A stretch of DNA of 38,194 bases, taken from NCBI RefSeq assembly GCF_001436775.1, contig NZ_AYZC01000011.1:1-38194 (forward strand), in the 5' to 3' direction. How positions within the stretch are numbered: the stretch's first letter is position 1; every line of letters starts with the position of its first letter. This DNA comes from Lactobacillus acetotolerans DSM 20749 = JCM 3825. Its GTDB lineage: Bacteria > Bacillota > Bacilli > Lactobacillales > Lactobacillaceae. Under the pieces are notes generated by a model. It was not told the origin of the DNA. It ran no database searches and was given only the letters and a program-made list of their open reading frames with translations. This document shows, piece by piece, positions 8,378 through 18,879 of the stretch. Position numbers and translations under genes: made by a program.

Positions 8378-9253
8378 CTATTTCCTAGTATACCGACTGA
8401 CTTCACGGTGTGTGATATCAACCGGATATTTCTTCGATAAATCACGTGCTAACTGCTGAGCTATTGCAACGCTTCGGTGCTGGCCACCGGTACAACCAAT
8501 TGCCACCGTCAATTTCTCTTTTCCTTCTTTAATGTAACCTGGTATAGCCGTTTCTAAGAGATCTAGTAATTTTTTATAAAAAACCTGCGTTTCTTTCTTG
8601 TCCATAACATAGTCAAAAACTCGTTTATCCAATCCCGTAAAAGGCCTAAGTTCAGGAATATAAAACGGATTAGGCAAGAAACGAACATCAATTACATCAT
8701 CGGCATCGATTGGCATACCATATTTAAAGCCAAAAGACATCACTTCAATGGAAAACGGCTGCTTCTTTCGATCACTAAATTCATCAAGCAATTTTTGCTT
8801 TAATTGTTTAGGGGTCAACTTAGAAGTATCGATAACATAATTAGAATGATTCTTGATGGGCGTTAAAATCCGTCTTTCTTCTAAAATTCCATCAAGAAGT
8901 CGGCCATTAGTGGCAAGTGGTGGAAGCCGTCTAGTTTCCTTATAACGAGCAACCAAAGTATCATTTGATGCATCCAAAAACACAATCGTTGCTTGAACTT
9001 GGCCATTATCTTCAAGTGAATTAACCTCGTTTAATAAATCTTTATAAAAGTTTCTTACACGCAGATCAATTACAACCGCAACTTTTTTAAAATCATCAGA
9101 ATTAACCATTAAATCCCAAAAGCCGCTTAACAGTTCCGGTGGCAAATTATCAACAACAAAATAACCTATATCTTCTAATGCATGGGCAGCAACGGTCTTA
9201 CCTGCACCACTCATACCTGTTATGATCAATAATTGTTTCTTTTCGTCAGCCAT
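8378..9253 (-). CDS. rapZ: RNase adapter/nucleotide-binding protein RapZ (YvcJ)
   Basis: P-loop nucleotide-binding protein. The E. coli homologue is the adapter that routes the sRNA GlmZ to RNase E; the Firmicute homologue YvcJ hydrolyses nucleotides and influences competence, and its RNA role is unproven. At 291 aa it has Walker A GMSGAGKT (about residues 13-20) and a conserved C-terminal block GCTGGQHRSVAIAQQL. The start is ATG after a strong GGAGGG. It is the first gene of rapZ-yvcK-whiA, with its own extended -10 promoter, after the terminator of the HdeD-like gene. Confidence 0.95.
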   Translation of the reverse strand: MADEKKQLLIITGMSGAGKTVAAHALEDIGYFVVDNLPPELLSGFWDLMVNSDDFKKVAVVIDLRVRNFYKDLLNEVNSLEDNGQVQATIVFLDASNDTLVARYKETRRLPPLATNGRLLDGILEERRILTPIKNHSNYVIDTSKLTPKQLKQKLLDEFSDRKKQPFSIEVMSFGFKYGMPIDADDVIDVRFLPNPFYIPELRPFTGLDKRVFDYVMDKKETQVFYKKLLDLLETAIPGYIKEGKEKLTVAIGCTGGQHRSVAIAQQLARDLSKKYPVDITHREVSRYTRK

Positions 9254-9275
9254 AAAAGACCCTCCTACTAGTTAA

Positions 9276-9304
9276 ATTATAGCATACCGGGTGTTTCTTC
9301 TTAA
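9276..9304 (-). promoter_or_regulatory. Promoter of rapZ-yvcK-whiA
   Basis: On the minus strand: TTAAGA, a 17-base spacer and TATAAT (9276-9281) with an extended -10 TGC directly before it. It is placed just upstream of the GGAGGG of rapZ. Confidence 0.75.
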
Positions 9305-9318
9305 TTTCTTTGACCAAG

Positions 9319-9339
9319 AAAAAAAGGCCTTTTGGCCTT
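9319..9339 (-). terminator. Terminator of the HdeD-like gene
   Basis: AAGGCC (9324-9329), a four-base loop and GGCCTT (9334-9339), followed on the minus strand by seven T. It separates the HdeD-like gene from the rapZ promoter. Confidence 0.88.
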
Positions 9340-9355
9340 AATTAATATCTTTAAT

Positions 9356-9898
9356 TTAACGATGTGCAAAAGCCACAACGATTTGATCGATTCCAAATAT
9401 TATTAACCAAACAGCGATAAGCATTACCAAAGTTAAAGCAGATAAAGCTGGATTAAACATTAAAGCAATGGAAATGAGTAAACTCAAAATATCCAAAATC
9501 AAATCAAATACAAAGTAAAACGTAGGGAACTTACGTAAATGCCATGCAAAGACCATACCTGCAATTGAGTCAACAAAGAACCAAATTGCAAACAAGTAAG
9601 CAAGCGCTAAACCAGCCACATCATAAGAATATAAGAACAGGATACCAACAATGATATCTAAAATACCAGCAAGAATAGTTACCCATCCGTATGACATTAA
9701 ATCACGAAAGTGGCTGTAAACGGCAAACCATACAAATCCTTGAACAATAGACAAAATGGCAAAGATTAATACGAATGCACGTAAACCAACACCGGGGTGT
9801 CTAATAAGCAAGATGGCTGCAATAACCATTAAAATACCAGAAATAAAAGCAGCCCAATCAAAGCCACGATGTTCTTTAGAACTAGAAAAATTATCCAT
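9356..9898 (-). CDS. HdeD/DUF308-family membrane protein (180 aa)
   Basis: Integral membrane protein with six predicted hydrophobic segments, arranged as the repeated two-helix units typical of the HdeD/DUF308 family. E. coli HdeD is tied to acid resistance at high cell density, but the biochemical role is unknown, and in lactobacilli it is unproven. ATG start, with AAGGAGG a few bases upstream. It lies 60 bases after uvrA on the same strand. No hairpin is visible in that gap, so it may be read from the uvrBA transcript, from a weak TAAAAT promoter in the gap, or both. A strong terminator follows. Confidence 0.82.
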   Translation of the reverse strand: MDNFSSSKEHRGFDWAAFISGILMVIAAILLIRHPGVGLRAFVLIFAILSIVQGFVWFAVYSHFRDLMSYGWVTILAGILDIIVGILFLYSYDVAGLALAYLFAIWFFVDSIAGMVFAWHLRKFPTFYFVFDLILDILSLLISIALMFNPALSALTLVMLIAVWLIIFGIDQIVVAFAHR

Positions 9899-9958
9899 TT
9901 TTATTCCTCCTTGGTGCTTATTTTACACTTTTTGAAAAATAATGGAACTTTATTTTAA

Positions 9959-12817
9959 CTATTTGGCCTTAGACTTTTGTTTCTGTGCTTCCTTGGTTAA
10001 CCTGGTATCACGCTCCAAAACTGGTTTCAAATACTGCCCGGTGTAACTTTCTTTTACTTGGGCTACATGTTCAGGTGTACCAGTGGCAACAACTGTTCCA
10101 CCACCATCTCCACCTTCTGGACCTAAATCAATTAGCCAGTCTGCATTTTTAATAATATCAAGGTTATGCTCAATAATCAAAACAGTATTACCTTCATCAA
10201 CCAAACGCTGTAAAACTTCAAGTAAGCGTTTGATATCATCCGTATGAAGTCCAGTAGTAGGTTCATCAAGAATATAGAAATTTTTACCAGTAGACAATTT
10301 CTGCAATTCTGCAGCAAGTTTCATTCTTTGAGCTTCACCACCAGATAGAGTGGTAGCAGATTGACCGAGTTTAACGTAGCCTAATCCTACATCAACAATA
10401 GTTTGCAATTTACGGGCAATCTTTGGAATATTCTTAAAGAATTTACATGCCTCGCTAATTGTCATATCTAAAACTTGGGCAATATTTTTCTTGCGGTAAG
10501 TAACTTCTAGAGTTTCAGAATTATAACGCGTACCATGACAAACTTTACAAGGAACGTAAACATCAGGTAAGAAGTTCATCTCAATTTTAATAATTCCGTC
10601 ACCATGACAAGCTTCACACCGTCCACCTTTCACATTGAAAGAAAAACGGGCTTTGGTATACCCACGTAATTTTGCTTCGTTGGTTTGTGCAAACAAAGTA
10701 CGAATATCATCAAATACACTAGTATATGTGGCTGGATTACTGCGCGGCGTTCTACCAATTGGACTCTGATCAATATCAATTATCTTTTCAATATTATTAT
10801 AACCACGGATACTCTTATACTTTCCTGGTTTAGTCGAATTATTATTTAATTTTTGTGCCAATGCACGTTTTAAAATCATATTGACTAAGGTAGATTTACC
10901 AGAACCAGATACACCAGTTACAACGATAAATTTGCCTAGTGGAAAATCCACTTTAATATTCTTTAAATTATTTTCAGCAGCACCAGTAATAGTAATTTTT
11001 TTACCGTTACCCTTACGTCGCTTTAACGGAACCGGCACAAATTTTTTACCAGACAAGTATTGACCAGTCAACGACTTAGGATTTTTTTCGATTTCTTTAG
11101 GTGTGCCAACGGCCATCACTTTACCACCATAAGCACCAGCACCTGGACCCATGTCGACAATATAATCGGCTTGACGCATTGTCTCCTCATCGTGTTCAAC
11201 AACAATTAATGAGTTACCCAAATCGCGCATTTTCTTAAGTGAAGCAATCAAACGATCATTATCTCGTTGGTGCAATCCAATTGAGGGTTCATCCAAAACA
11301 TACATAACTCCAGACAAATTCGAACCAATTTGTGTAGCTAAACGAATTCGCTGGGCTTCACCACCAGATAAAGTATTAGCAGAACGTGACAATGTCAGAT
11401 AATCTAACCCAACATTATTTAAGAACGTTAAGCGATCACAAACTTCTTTCAAAATTGGTTTAGCAATCATCGTGCCTTGCTTATCTAATTTAACACTCTT
11501 AAAGAATTTAAGAGCTTTATCAATAGATAAATCCGAAGCTTCTGCAATGTCCTTACCCATAACTTTAACTGCTAAAGCTTTTTCATTTAAACGTTTGCCA
11601 TGACAGGTTGAACAGGTTAACTCAGTCATATATTTTCGCATTATATCCCGCATAAATTTTGACATGGGACGACGATAACGACGTTCGACGTTATCCATAA
11701 CGCCTTCAAATGGTTTAGTTGTGTCATTTACACCAAAGTCACCAGTAACATTAAATTTAATGACTTTATCTGACCCATGTAAAATAATATTTCTTTGTCG
11801 CTTAGTAAGTTTCTTATATGGCTTATCCATTGGAATTTTAAGTGCGGCACAGGCCTGCTTAAGCATGCCACCGTAGTACTTCGAATTCTTCCAAGGTGCT
11901 ACAGCACCTTCTGCCAAAGTCTTACTTTTATCAGGAATAACCAAATCCTCATCGACAGAAAGCTTAACACCTAAGCCATCACAATCCGGACAGGCACCAA
12001 AAGGAGCATTAAATGAAAACAGCCTTGGTTCCATCTCGCCAACAGTAAACCCACATTTAGGACAAGCATAGTACTCAGAGAAATTAAGTGTTTGGCCACC
12101 AATAACGTCAACGTTCATATACCCATCGGACAGACGTAATGCTGCTTCAACGGAATCAAAAAGACGTGAACGGATACTTTTTTTGACAATCAACCTATCA
12201 ACAACAATATCAATGGTATGACGCTTATTTTTCTCTAGACTAAATTTCTCACCAATTTCATGCATTTTACCGTCAACGATTACCCTGACATAACCTGCCC
12301 GTTGAACTCGTTTGAACACTTCTTTGTGTGCACCACGTTTCGATCGAACAACTGGTGCTAAAAGTTGAATCTTAGTTCTTTCAGGTAATTTCATGATCCG
12401 ATCAACCATTTGATCGACCGACTGACGTTCAATTAAGGTGCCATCATTTGGACAGATAGGGTGACCTACTCTAGCCCAAAGTAAACGTAAATAATCATTA
12501 ATTTCTGTAACAGTTCCAACAGTTGATCGTGGGTTATGTGACGTTGTCTTTTGGTCAATTGAGATAGCTGGATTTAAGCCTTCGATTGAATCAACATCTG
12601 GCTTATCCATTTGCCCCAAAAATTGTCTAGCATAAGAAGACAATGATTGAACGTAACGTCTGCGTCCTTCAGCATAAAGGGTATCAAAAGCTAGAGAACT
12701 TTTGCCAGAACCAGACAAACCAGTTATAACAACCATTTTATCTTTTGGAATAGTTAAATTAATATCTTTTAAGTTATGCTCTCGTGCACCACGAATCACA
12801 ATTTTATCGTTTGCCAT
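9959..12817 (-). CDS. uvrA: Excinuclease ABC subunit A
   Basis: DNA-damage recognition ATPase of nucleotide excision repair; a UvrA dimer loads UvrB on lesions. At 952 aa it is full length. It has two ABC modules: Walker A GLSGSGKS at residues 33-40 and GVSGSGKS near 635-642, with signature motifs [12 protein letters not shown] and [12 protein letters not shown]. Zinc fingers of CxxC type are present (CPKCGF with CPDCDG; CEACHG with CKVCHG). Its ATG lies 14 bases inside the end of uvrB, so the two are translationally coupled. It should share the SOS-type promoter upstream of uvrB. Confidence 0.98.
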   Translation of the reverse strand: MANDKIVIRGAREHNLKDINLTIPKDKMVVITGLSGSGKSSLAFDTLYAEGRRRYVQSLSSYARQFLGQMDKPDVDSIEGLNPAISIDQKTTSHNPRSTVGTVTEINDYLRLLWARVGHPICPNDGTLIERQSVDQMVDRIMKLPERTKIQLLAPVVRSKRGAHKEVFKRVQRAGYVRVIVDGKMHEIGEKFSLEKNKRHTIDIVVDRLIVKKSIRSRLFDSVEAALRLSDGYMNVDVIGGQTLNFSEYYACPKCGFTVGEMEPRLFSFNAPFGACPDCDGLGVKLSVDEDLVIPDKSKTLAEGAVAPWKNSKYYGGMLKQACAALKIPMDKPYKKLTKRQRNIILHGSDKVIKFNVTGDFGVNDTTKPFEGVMDNVERRYRRPMSKFMRDIMRKYMTELTCSTCHGKRLNEKALAVKVMGKDIAEASDLSIDKALKFFKSVKLDKQGTMIAKPILKEVCDRLTFLNNVGLDYLTLSRSANTLSGGEAQRIRLATQIGSNLSGVMYVLDEPSIGLHQRDNDRLIASLKKMRDLGNSLIVVEHDEETMRQADYIVDMGPGAGAYGGKVMAVGTPKEIEKNPKSLTGQYLSGKKFVPVPLKRRKGNGKKITITGAAENNLKNIKVDFPLGKFIVVTGVSGSGKSTLVNMILKRALAQKLNNNSTKPGKYKSIRGYNNIEKIIDIDQSPIGRTPRSNPATYTSVFDDIRTLFAQTNEAKLRGYTKARFSFNVKGGRCEACHGDGIIKIEMNFLPDVYVPCKVCHGTRYNSETLEVTYRKKNIAQVLDMTISEACKFFKNIPKIARKLQTIVDVGLGYVKLGQSATTLSGGEAQRMKLAAELQKLSTGKNFYILDEPTTGLHTDDIKRLLEVLQRLVDEGNTVLIIEHNLDIIKNADWLIDLGPEGGDGGGTVVATGTPEHVAQVKESYTGQYLKPVLERDTRLTKEAQKQKSKAK

Positions 12818-14855
12818 TTAATGCCTTTCCCTTTTTCTTAATTGGTTTTCTACCAGAATTCTGCAATTCCATAATTGCATCCCGCAAGTTAGCGGCTTCT
12901 TCAAAGTCAAGTTTCTTAGCAGCATCTTTCATCTGTTCACGAAGCCCTTTAACCATAGACTTTTTTTGCTTCACTGTTAATTCATCAAAGTTCAAATCAG
13001 CAAAGCTGTCGCTCTTCTTTTTCTTGGATTTACCACCATCTTTAGTAGCAGAAATGGCATCCCTAATTGGTTTAACAATTGTTTTAGGTGTGATTCCATG
13101 ATCTTTATTAAATTTCTTCTGGATTTTACGCCTACGTGTAGTGGCATCGATTGCTTTTCTCATCGAATCAGTAATAGTATCAGCATACATAATTACTTCC
13201 CCATGAGAGTTACGTGACGCACGACCCATCGTCTGAACAAGTGGCCGGTAAGCACGAAGAAATCCTTCCTTATCAGCATCTAAAATTGCAACAAGTGAAA
13301 CTTCTGGAACATCGATACCTTCACGCAGCAAGTTAATCCCAATTAAAACATCAAATTTTCCTAGCCGCAAATCCCGTAGAATCTGCATTCGCTCAAGTGT
13401 TTTAATGTCTGAATGCAAATATTGTACTTTGATACCAAGGTCTTTCATATAATCAGTTAAATCCTCGGCCATTTTTTTAGTCAAAGTAGTAACAAAGACC
13501 CGTTCGTGCCGCGCAACTCGTTTATTAATTTCACCAACCAAATCATCCATTTGACCCTCAATCGGCCTTACCTCAATCTTCGGATCAAGCAGCCCGGTTG
13601 GCCGAATAATTTGCTCAACTTTATGTTTAGTTCTATTTAATTCATAATCACCCGGCGTTGCAGAAACGTAAAGAATCTGGTTAACGTGTTTTTCAAACTC
13701 AGACAATTTTAATGGCCGGTTATCTAACGCTGACGGTAAACGAAAACCATAGTCTATTAAAGTTTTCTTACGGTTACGGTCACCATTATACATTGCATGT
13801 AACTCTGGCATTGTGGCATGTGATTCGTCAACTAAAATCAAGAAATCATCTGGGAAAAAGTCAAGCAGGGTGTAAGGTGGTTCTCCCGCTTTTCTACCTT
13901 CCATATGGCGAGAGTAGTTTTCAATTCCGTTGGTATAACCAACTTCTCCCATCATTTCCATATCATAAGTTGTTCTTTGTTTAATTCTTTGTGCTTCAAG
14001 TAATTTTCCTTGACCGTTAAATTTCTTAACTTGGACCTTCATTTCCTTAGAAATTGCTTTGAGAGCACGCCGCATTTGTTCATCATTAGTCATAAAGTGC
14101 GTAGCTGGAAACAGTGAAATACTTTCACGCTCACCAATCACTTCTCCCGTTAATGAATCAATTTCAACGATGCGGTCAATCTCATCACCAAAGAATTCAA
14201 TTCGATAAGCATGCTTAGAGTTGCCAGCCGGGAAGATTTCCACAACATCCCCTCTTACACGGAAACGGCCACGTTGAAAATCAATATCGTTACGATCATA
14301 TTGAATATTAACTAAATCACGTAATAATGTATTGCGATCATACTCTTCACCTTCATGAAGGGTAATAACACTCCTCGCATACTCACGTGGGTCACCCAAA
14401 CCATATATACAAGAAACTGAAGCAACAACAATTACATCATTACGCTCCATCAAATCACTGGTTGCCTGGTGACGAAGCTGATCAATCTCATCATTAATAG
14501 CTGAATCTTTTTCAATATAGGTATCTGATTGTGGCACATATGCTTCTGGTTGGTAATAATCATAATAAGATACAAAATAATCAACCGCATTATGTGGAAA
14601 GAAACTCTTAAATTCACCATAAAGCTGCCCCACCAAAGTTTTATTATGTGAAATAACCAAGGTGGGCTTATTCAAATTAGCAATTATATTAGCCATGGTA
14701 AAAGTTTTACCAGTACCAGTAGCACCTTCTAGAATTTGTTCTTTATAGCCTTTTTTGAATCCAGCAGTTAACTTATCAATAGCTTGTTGTTGATCACCAG
14801 CTGGATTATATTTAGATACAAGTTGAAATTTGCGATTTTTTTGTCGTTTAATCAT
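12804..14855 (-). CDS. uvrB: Excinuclease ABC subunit B
   Basis: DNA helicase-like core of nucleotide excision repair; it verifies the lesion and recruits UvrC. At 683 aa it is of usual length. Walker A is GATGTGKT (residues 44-51), the beta-hairpin is [12 protein letters not shown] (about 98-109), and helicase motifs ([29 protein letters not shown]) follow. The UVR motif near the C-terminus ([15 protein letters not shown]) binds UvrC. ATG start with GGGGAG upstream. First gene of uvrBA, with a LexA-like box and TATAAT in the 100 bases upstream. The terminator hairpin of pgcA sits between that promoter and this start codon. Confidence 0.98.
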   Translation of the reverse strand: MIKRQKNRKFQLVSKYNPAGDQQQAIDKLTAGFKKGYKEQILEGATGTGKTFTMANIIANLNKPTLVISHNKTLVGQLYGEFKSFFPHNAVDYFVSYYDYYQPEAYVPQSDTYIEKDSAINDEIDQLRHQATSDLMERNDVIVVASVSCIYGLGDPREYARSVITLHEGEEYDRNTLLRDLVNIQYDRNDIDFQRGRFRVRGDVVEIFPAGNSKHAYRIEFFGDEIDRIVEIDSLTGEVIGERESISLFPATHFMTNDEQMRRALKAISKEMKVQVKKFNGQGKLLEAQRIKQRTTYDMEMMGEVGYTNGIENYSRHMEGRKAGEPPYTLLDFFPDDFLILVDESHATMPELHAMYNGDRNRKKTLIDYGFRLPSALDNRPLKLSEFEKHVNQILYVSATPGDYELNRTKHKVEQIIRPTGLLDPKIEVRPIEGQMDDLVGEINKRVARHERVFVTTLTKKMAEDLTDYMKDLGIKVQYLHSDIKTLERMQILRDLRLGKFDVLIGINLLREGIDVPEVSLVAILDADKEGFLRAYRPLVQTMGRASRNSHGEVIMYADTITDSMRKAIDATTRRRKIQKKFNKDHGITPKTIVKPIRDAISATKDGGKSKKKKSDSFADLNFDELTVKQKKSMVKGLREQMKDAAKKLDFEEAANLRDAIMELQNSGRKPIKKKGKALNGKR

Positions 14856-14870
14856 AAAAAGACTCCCCGT

Positions 14871-14899
14871 AAAAAAAGTTGGACTCTAGAGTCCAACTT
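14871..14899 (-). terminator. Intrinsic terminator between pgcA and uvrB, inside the uvrB leader
   Basis: A perfect 24-base palindrome (14876-14899) is followed on the minus strand by seven T (14871-14877). It should end pgcA transcripts. The predicted uvrB -10 box (14911-14916) lies upstream of it, so uvrB mRNA would have to cross it too. Confidence 0.88.
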
Positions 14900-14910
14900 A
14901 TATTTATCGT

Positions 14911-14941
14911 ATTATATTTTACTACCTCGAACGTATTTTCG
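14911..14941 (-). promoter_or_regulatory. uvrBA promoter with LexA-like SOS box
   Basis: TATAAT on the minus strand (14911-14916). The LexA-like box at 14928-14941 reads CGAACGTATTTTCG on the plus strand, one arm mismatch from the Gram-positive form CGAAC-N4-GTTCG. The box overlaps the expected -35 region, which has no good hexamer. SOS induction of uvrB is usual in Firmicutes. Confidence 0.75.
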
Positions 14942-14954
14942 CACGTTATTTGCA

Positions 14955-16679
14955 TTATTTTAATAGTGCGGCTAAAGCCTTTTGGTAATCTTCCGCGGCT
15001 TTCTTAGCAACATCAATATTTTCCCTGTTAACACCAACATAAGCTTTAATTACTGGCTCAGTTCCTGAAGGTCTGAGAGCAACCCAAGTTTCATCATCTA
15101 AAAAGTATTTTAATACGTTAGACTTTGGAAACCCTTTTAGTGGTGTACTTTGACCATTAATAAATGTTTCCTGTTTTAAGAAATCCTGTGCTTTTATTAC
15201 TTTGGCACCATTAATTTTGGTCAAATGCTCATTCCGAAGCTTGGTCATTAATTCTGCCATCTTCTTTTGACCACCGATACCAGGCATTGGAATTGCATCT
15301 GTAATTTCATACGCAACACCATATTTTTGCCAAATCTCTTTTAAACCATCAAAAACAGTCATACCACGTGAAGCATAGTAAGTAGCGACTTCAGCAAACA
15401 TTAAAGCTCCTTGCATTGCATCTTTGTCCCGGGCAAATGGTTTAAACAAGTAACCATAACTTTCTTCAAAACCCATTAGGAATTTTCCATCATGAGTCTT
15501 ATTCATCCGGTCTACTTCTTCACCAATGTATTTAAAACCAGTTAAAACATACTTAGTTTTAACACCAAAATCCTTAGCAATCTTAAATGGTAAAGCACTG
15601 GAAACCACGGAGGTTACAATTTCATAATCCTTCAATAATTTCCCACTCTGTTTAAGATTTACCAACAAATAATAGGCCATTAAGGTAGCAATCTGGTTAC
15701 CGGTTAAAACTTGAAAATCACCATTTTCAGTTCGAACACAAGCACCCATTCTATCTGCATCCGGATCCGTAGCAATAATTACGTTAGCATGCTTTTTATT
15801 GGCCAATTTAACACCGGGATCAAAAACATCACGAAATTCTGGGTTGGGTTTAATAGTCGTCGGAAATTCTGGATCAATAATTGATTGGCTTGGCACAGGA
15901 ATAACATTATCAAAACCGCCCTCTCTAAAGGCACGATCATACAACATTTTACCGGTACCATGCAATGGCGTATAAATGATTTTTAATTTATCAGCATTTT
16001 CCTTAATCATCCTAGTATTAACGTTAACGTTCTTTAATTCATTTAGATAATCCTCGTCAACGTCTTCACCGATTAATTGTAAAGTACCATTTGCCCGCAG
16101 TTCTTTAACTGGAGCAGCTTTAACAGCGAAAATATCTGTAACTTTTTGCGCATGTGCGAATAAACGGTCAGCATTTTCTGGTGCCATCTGTGCACCATCT
16201 TCACCGTAAACTTTATAGCCATTATATTGTTTGGCGTTATGGGAGGCAGTAATGTTAATTCCAGCAAAAGCATGTAAATGCCGAACAGAATACGAGAGTT
16301 CTGGGGTTGGTCTTAGATCATCGAATAAATAAACATGAATCCCGTGTGCACCCAGAATTCTAGCAGCATGCTCTGCAAATTCTCGTGAATGGTAACGTGA
16401 ATCAAAGGAAATGGCGACGCCACGTTTCTTGGCTCCTTGACCATTTTCTTCGATCAAACGGGCCAACCCTTCGGTAACGCGGCCAACCGTAAATAAATTA
16501 ATTCGATTGGTTCCAGGCTCTAGACGCCCTCTCATCCCTGCGGTACCAAAATTGATGTCTTGGCCGAAAGCATCTTCAACCCATTTCTTGTCTTTGCCTA
16601 AAGTCCTTAACTGATCTTGTAAGTAATCAGGTAAGTTTTTGGCTTTCTTCCATTCTTCGAAAGTTTCTTCAGCATTCAT
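14955..16679 (-). CDS. pgcA: Phosphoglucomutase / phosphomannomutase (PgcA type)
   Basis: Interconverts glucose-6-phosphate and glucose-1-phosphate, feeding UDP-glucose for glycolipids, teichoic acid decoration and polysaccharides. About 574 aa, alpha-D-phosphohexomutase superfamily. The motifs occur in order: phosphoserine loop TASHN, metal loop DPDADR, sugar loop GFEESYGY and phosphate loop RPSGTEP. Start choice is uncertain. The ATG at 16679 has GAGG about 12 bases upstream, whereas an in-frame TTG at 16697 adds six residues but has no ribosome binding site of its own. Transcribed alone after the trxB terminator, ending at the palindromic terminator before uvrB. Often annotated pgm in lactobacilli. 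Confidence 0.95.
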   Translation of the reverse strand: MNAEETFEEWKKAKNLPDYLQDQLRTLGKDKKWVEDAFGQDINFGTAGMRGRLEPGTNRINLFTVGRVTEGLARLIEENGQGAKKRGVAISFDSRYHSREFAEHAARILGAHGIHVYLFDDLRPTPELSYSVRHLHAFAGINITASHNAKQYNGYKVYGEDGAQMAPENADRLFAHAQKVTDIFAVKAAPVKELRANGTLQLIGEDVDEDYLNELKNVNVNTRMIKENADKLKIIYTPLHGTGKMLYDRAFREGGFDNVIPVPSQSIIDPEFPTTIKPNPEFRDVFDPGVKLANKKHANVIIATDPDADRMGACVRTENGDFQVLTGNQIATLMAYYLLVNLKQSGKLLKDYEIVTSVVSSALPFKIAKDFGVKTKYVLTGFKYIGEEVDRMNKTHDGKFLMGFEESYGYLFKPFARDKDAMQGALMFAEVATYYASRGMTVFDGLKEIWQKYGVAYEITDAIPMPGIGGQKKMAELMTKLRNEHLTKINGAKVIKAQDFLKQETFINGQSTPLKGFPKSNVLKYFLDDETWVALRPSGTEPVIKAYVGVNRENIDVAKKAAEDYQKALAALLK

Positions 16680-16771
16680 ATAAGTAGTTAACCTCAATTC
16701 TTAACTAGAAATTACATCCCACTCCCCATGTTGTATTTTAGCATTTATGACACAAATCTTGCCAATTAAAT

Positions 16772-16801
16772 AAAAAAGAATCCATCATTTGATGGATTCT
16801 T
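16772..16801 (-). terminator. Terminator of trxB
   Basis: An 11-bp stem (16776-16786 with 16791-16801, four-base loop), followed on the minus strand by a T-run. It lies between trxB and pgcA and ends the long prfB-to-trxB run. Confidence 0.9.
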
Positions 16802-16818
16802 AATCGTTTAAATTATAA

Positions 16819-17748
16819 TTATTTATCGTTTAAATCTTGCATATAATTATATGCTTCTTGGCCAGCAATACTACCGTCACCAACAGCATTTGCAATTTGA
16901 CGCAAATCTTTAGCACGAACGTCACCTAAGGCAAAAACACCAGGTACTTTAGTACGCATATGATTATCAGTTGGGATCCAACCTTTATCATCTAAAATGT
17001 TTAAAGCCTTAAACGGTGCGGTTTGTGGAAGTACACCAACATAAATGAAAACACCTGCTGCTGATAATTTCTTTTCTTCGTCGGTCTTCTTATCACGATA
17101 AGTAATCCCAGTTACTTTATTACCATCACCATCGATTGATTCAGTTTGCGCATTCCAAACAAATTTCATTTTCTTATTAGCAAAAGCACGTTTTTGCAAA
17201 GTTGGTTGTGCCCTTAATTGATCACGCCTATGGACAACAGTCACAGATTTAGCCAATTGAGACAGGTAAATACCTTCTTCAATAGCAGAATCACCACCGC
17301 CGATAACTGCAACATCCTCATCCTTAAAGAATGCAGCATCACAAACAGCACAGTAGGAAACACCTTTACCTGAATATTCTTCTTCGCCAGGAACATTTAA
17401 GTGTTTGTGATCAGCACCAGTAGCAATAATTAAAATAGGCGCAGTATATTCACCAGTGTCGGTTGTAACTACTTTGTTTGTACCATCAAGCTTAACTGAT
17501 TGAACATCGCCATATTCAAAGTCAGGCTTAAACTTCATTATTGAGTCGTACATTTTTTTACCTAGTTCTGGACCTTTAATTTCACTAAAACCAGGATAAT
17601 TATCAATTAAATCAGTATTATTCATCTGGCCACCATATGGACCACGATCAAGAATTAAAACTGATAAATTAGCACGTGAAGCATAAAGGGCAGCAGTTAA
17701 GCCACCAGGGCCAGCTCCAACAATGATTACATCATATTTTTTTGACAT
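16819..17748 (-). CDS. trxB: Thioredoxin reductase
   Basis: FAD- and NADPH-dependent enzyme that reduces thioredoxin. At 309 aa it is the standard low-molecular-weight form. The FAD-binding motif GAGPGG lies at residues 11-16, the redox-active pair C133-AV-C136 follows, then the NAD(P)H motif GGGDSA and the C-terminal FAD motif (ALGDVR). ATG start after GAGGTGA. It is the last gene of the prfB-hprK-lgt-gpsA-trxB run. A 74-base gap holds a good promoter, so it can also be expressed alone, as would suit an oxidative-stress gene. A small hairpin (CTTAC/GTAAG, 17767-17781) lies in the leader. Confidence 0.97.
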   Translation of the reverse strand: MSKKYDVIIVGAGPGGLTAALYASRANLSVLILDRGPYGGQMNNTDLIDNYPGFSEIKGPELGKKMYDSIMKFKPDFEYGDVQSVKLDGTNKVVTTDTGEYTAPILIIATGADHKHLNVPGEEEYSGKGVSYCAVCDAAFFKDEDVAVIGGGDSAIEEGIYLSQLAKSVTVVHRRDQLRAQPTLQKRAFANKKMKFVWNAQTESIDGDGNKVTGITYRDKKTDEEKKLSAAGVFIYVGVLPQTAPFKALNILDDKGWIPTDNHMRTKVPGVFALGDVRAKDLRQIANAVGDGSIAGQEAYNYMQDLNDK

Positions 17749-17784
17749 ATTTTCACCTCATTAGCTCTTACTTTTTGTAAGTAA

Positions 17785-17813
17785 ATAATACAATAGTAAA
17801 ATCTAAAAAGCAA
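17785..17813 (-). promoter_or_regulatory. trxB promoter
   Basis: On the minus strand: TTGCTT, a 17-base spacer and TATTAT, in the gap between gpsA and trxB. Confidence 0.65.
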
Positions 17814-17822
17814 GTATAAAGA

Positions 17823-18842
17823 TTAAAAGCGGATCTCAGGCTTAGGACTTCTGCCCATCATTTCTTTAATTTCTTCATCCACATTAGTATTTTTATATAA
17901 AACGCGGTAAACGGCTTCACTAATTGGCATATCAATATTCTTTTCCTGAGCCAATTCATGAACAGCTTTAACGGTAGTCGCACCTTCAACTACTTGTCCC
18001 ATATTCTTCAATACGTAATCAAGGGTCTTGCCTTCACCAATTTGTTTACCGGCACGCCAATTACGGGAATTAACCGAGGTACAAGTTACAATCAGATCAC
18101 CAATACCAGCCAAACCACTGAAAGTCATTGGTTTAGCACCAAAGTAATTAACACCTAACCGGGTGATCTCAGCCAAACCTCTAGTCATTAAAGCGGCTTT
18201 AGCGTCATCACCATAATGCTTACCAACTAAAATACCAGCTGCAATAGCAATAACGTTTTTAACGGCACCACCGACTTCAACACCAACCAAATCATCGTTG
18301 GTATAGAAACGGACATAGTCATTTGAAAAGAGTTTTTGAATCTTTTTAGCATTATCAACGTTAGTGGATGCACAAGCAATTGCGGTCAAATCTTTTTGGG
18401 CAACATTTTCCGCATGACTCGGACCAGAAATAGCAACAATTCTATCGGTATTATTTGGATAAATCTCTTCAGTTAAGATTTCTGAAACAAGTTTTTTACT
18501 GCCCGGTTCAATTCCCTTAGTAGCAGTTACTAATAAAGGAGTTGCACCTGTTTGAGCTAAAACTTTATGTACGTTCTTAGAAACACTTCGAATAGCTTTT
18601 GTCGGCAATACAAATACAACCAGCTCTGCTCCATCCAAAGCCTTTTCCAAATCACCGGTGGCCTTAGTATTAGGGTTTACCTTCCAATTCTTCATGTAAT
18701 GGCTATTAGTATGATGGGCGTTAATTTCTTGGTTAACACTCTCATTATTGCCATAAAGGGTAACTTCATTTCCATTATCTTGAAGCATGGAACCAAGCAC
18801 AGAACCCCACGAGCCATCGCCTAAAACTGCAATTTTTGTCAT
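17823..18842 (-). CDS. gpsA: Glycerol-3-phosphate dehydrogenase [NAD(P)+]
   Basis: Makes sn-glycerol-3-phosphate from dihydroxyacetone phosphate for phospholipid and teichoic acid synthesis. About 339 aa. The N-terminal nucleotide-binding motif is GDGSWGSVLG, with D in place of the common A or N. Catalytic-region motifs are GAVKNVIAIAAG and GLAGIGDLIVTC. The ATG at 18842 is preferred; an in-frame TTG at 18854 would add four residues that the family usually lacks. It sits 37 bases after lgt and 74 before trxB, in the same direction and probably in one transcript with lgt and hprK. Confidence 0.96.
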   Translation of the reverse strand: MTKIAVLGDGSWGSVLGSMLQDNGNEVTLYGNNESVNQEINAHHTNSHYMKNWKVNPNTKATGDLEKALDGAELVVFVLPTKAIRSVSKNVHKVLAQTGATPLLVTATKGIEPGSKKLVSEILTEEIYPNNTDRIVAISGPSHAENVAQKDLTAIACASTNVDNAKKIQKLFSNDYVRFYTNDDLVGVEVGGAVKNVIAIAAGILVGKHYGDDAKAALMTRGLAEITRLGVNYFGAKPMTFSGLAGIGDLIVTCTSVNSRNWRAGKQIGEGKTLDYVLKNMGQVVEGATTVKAVHELAQEKNIDMPISEAVYRVLYKNTNVDEEIKEMMGRSPKPEIRF

Positions 18843-18879
18843 TTTATATTCCAATCTTTCTTTAAATAAATTTCTTATT

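Noticed and set aside
12784-13101. 105-aa reading frame opposite the end of uvrB
   Set aside because: Antisense to conserved uvrB sequence and spans the uvrA-uvrB overlap; no sign of being coding.
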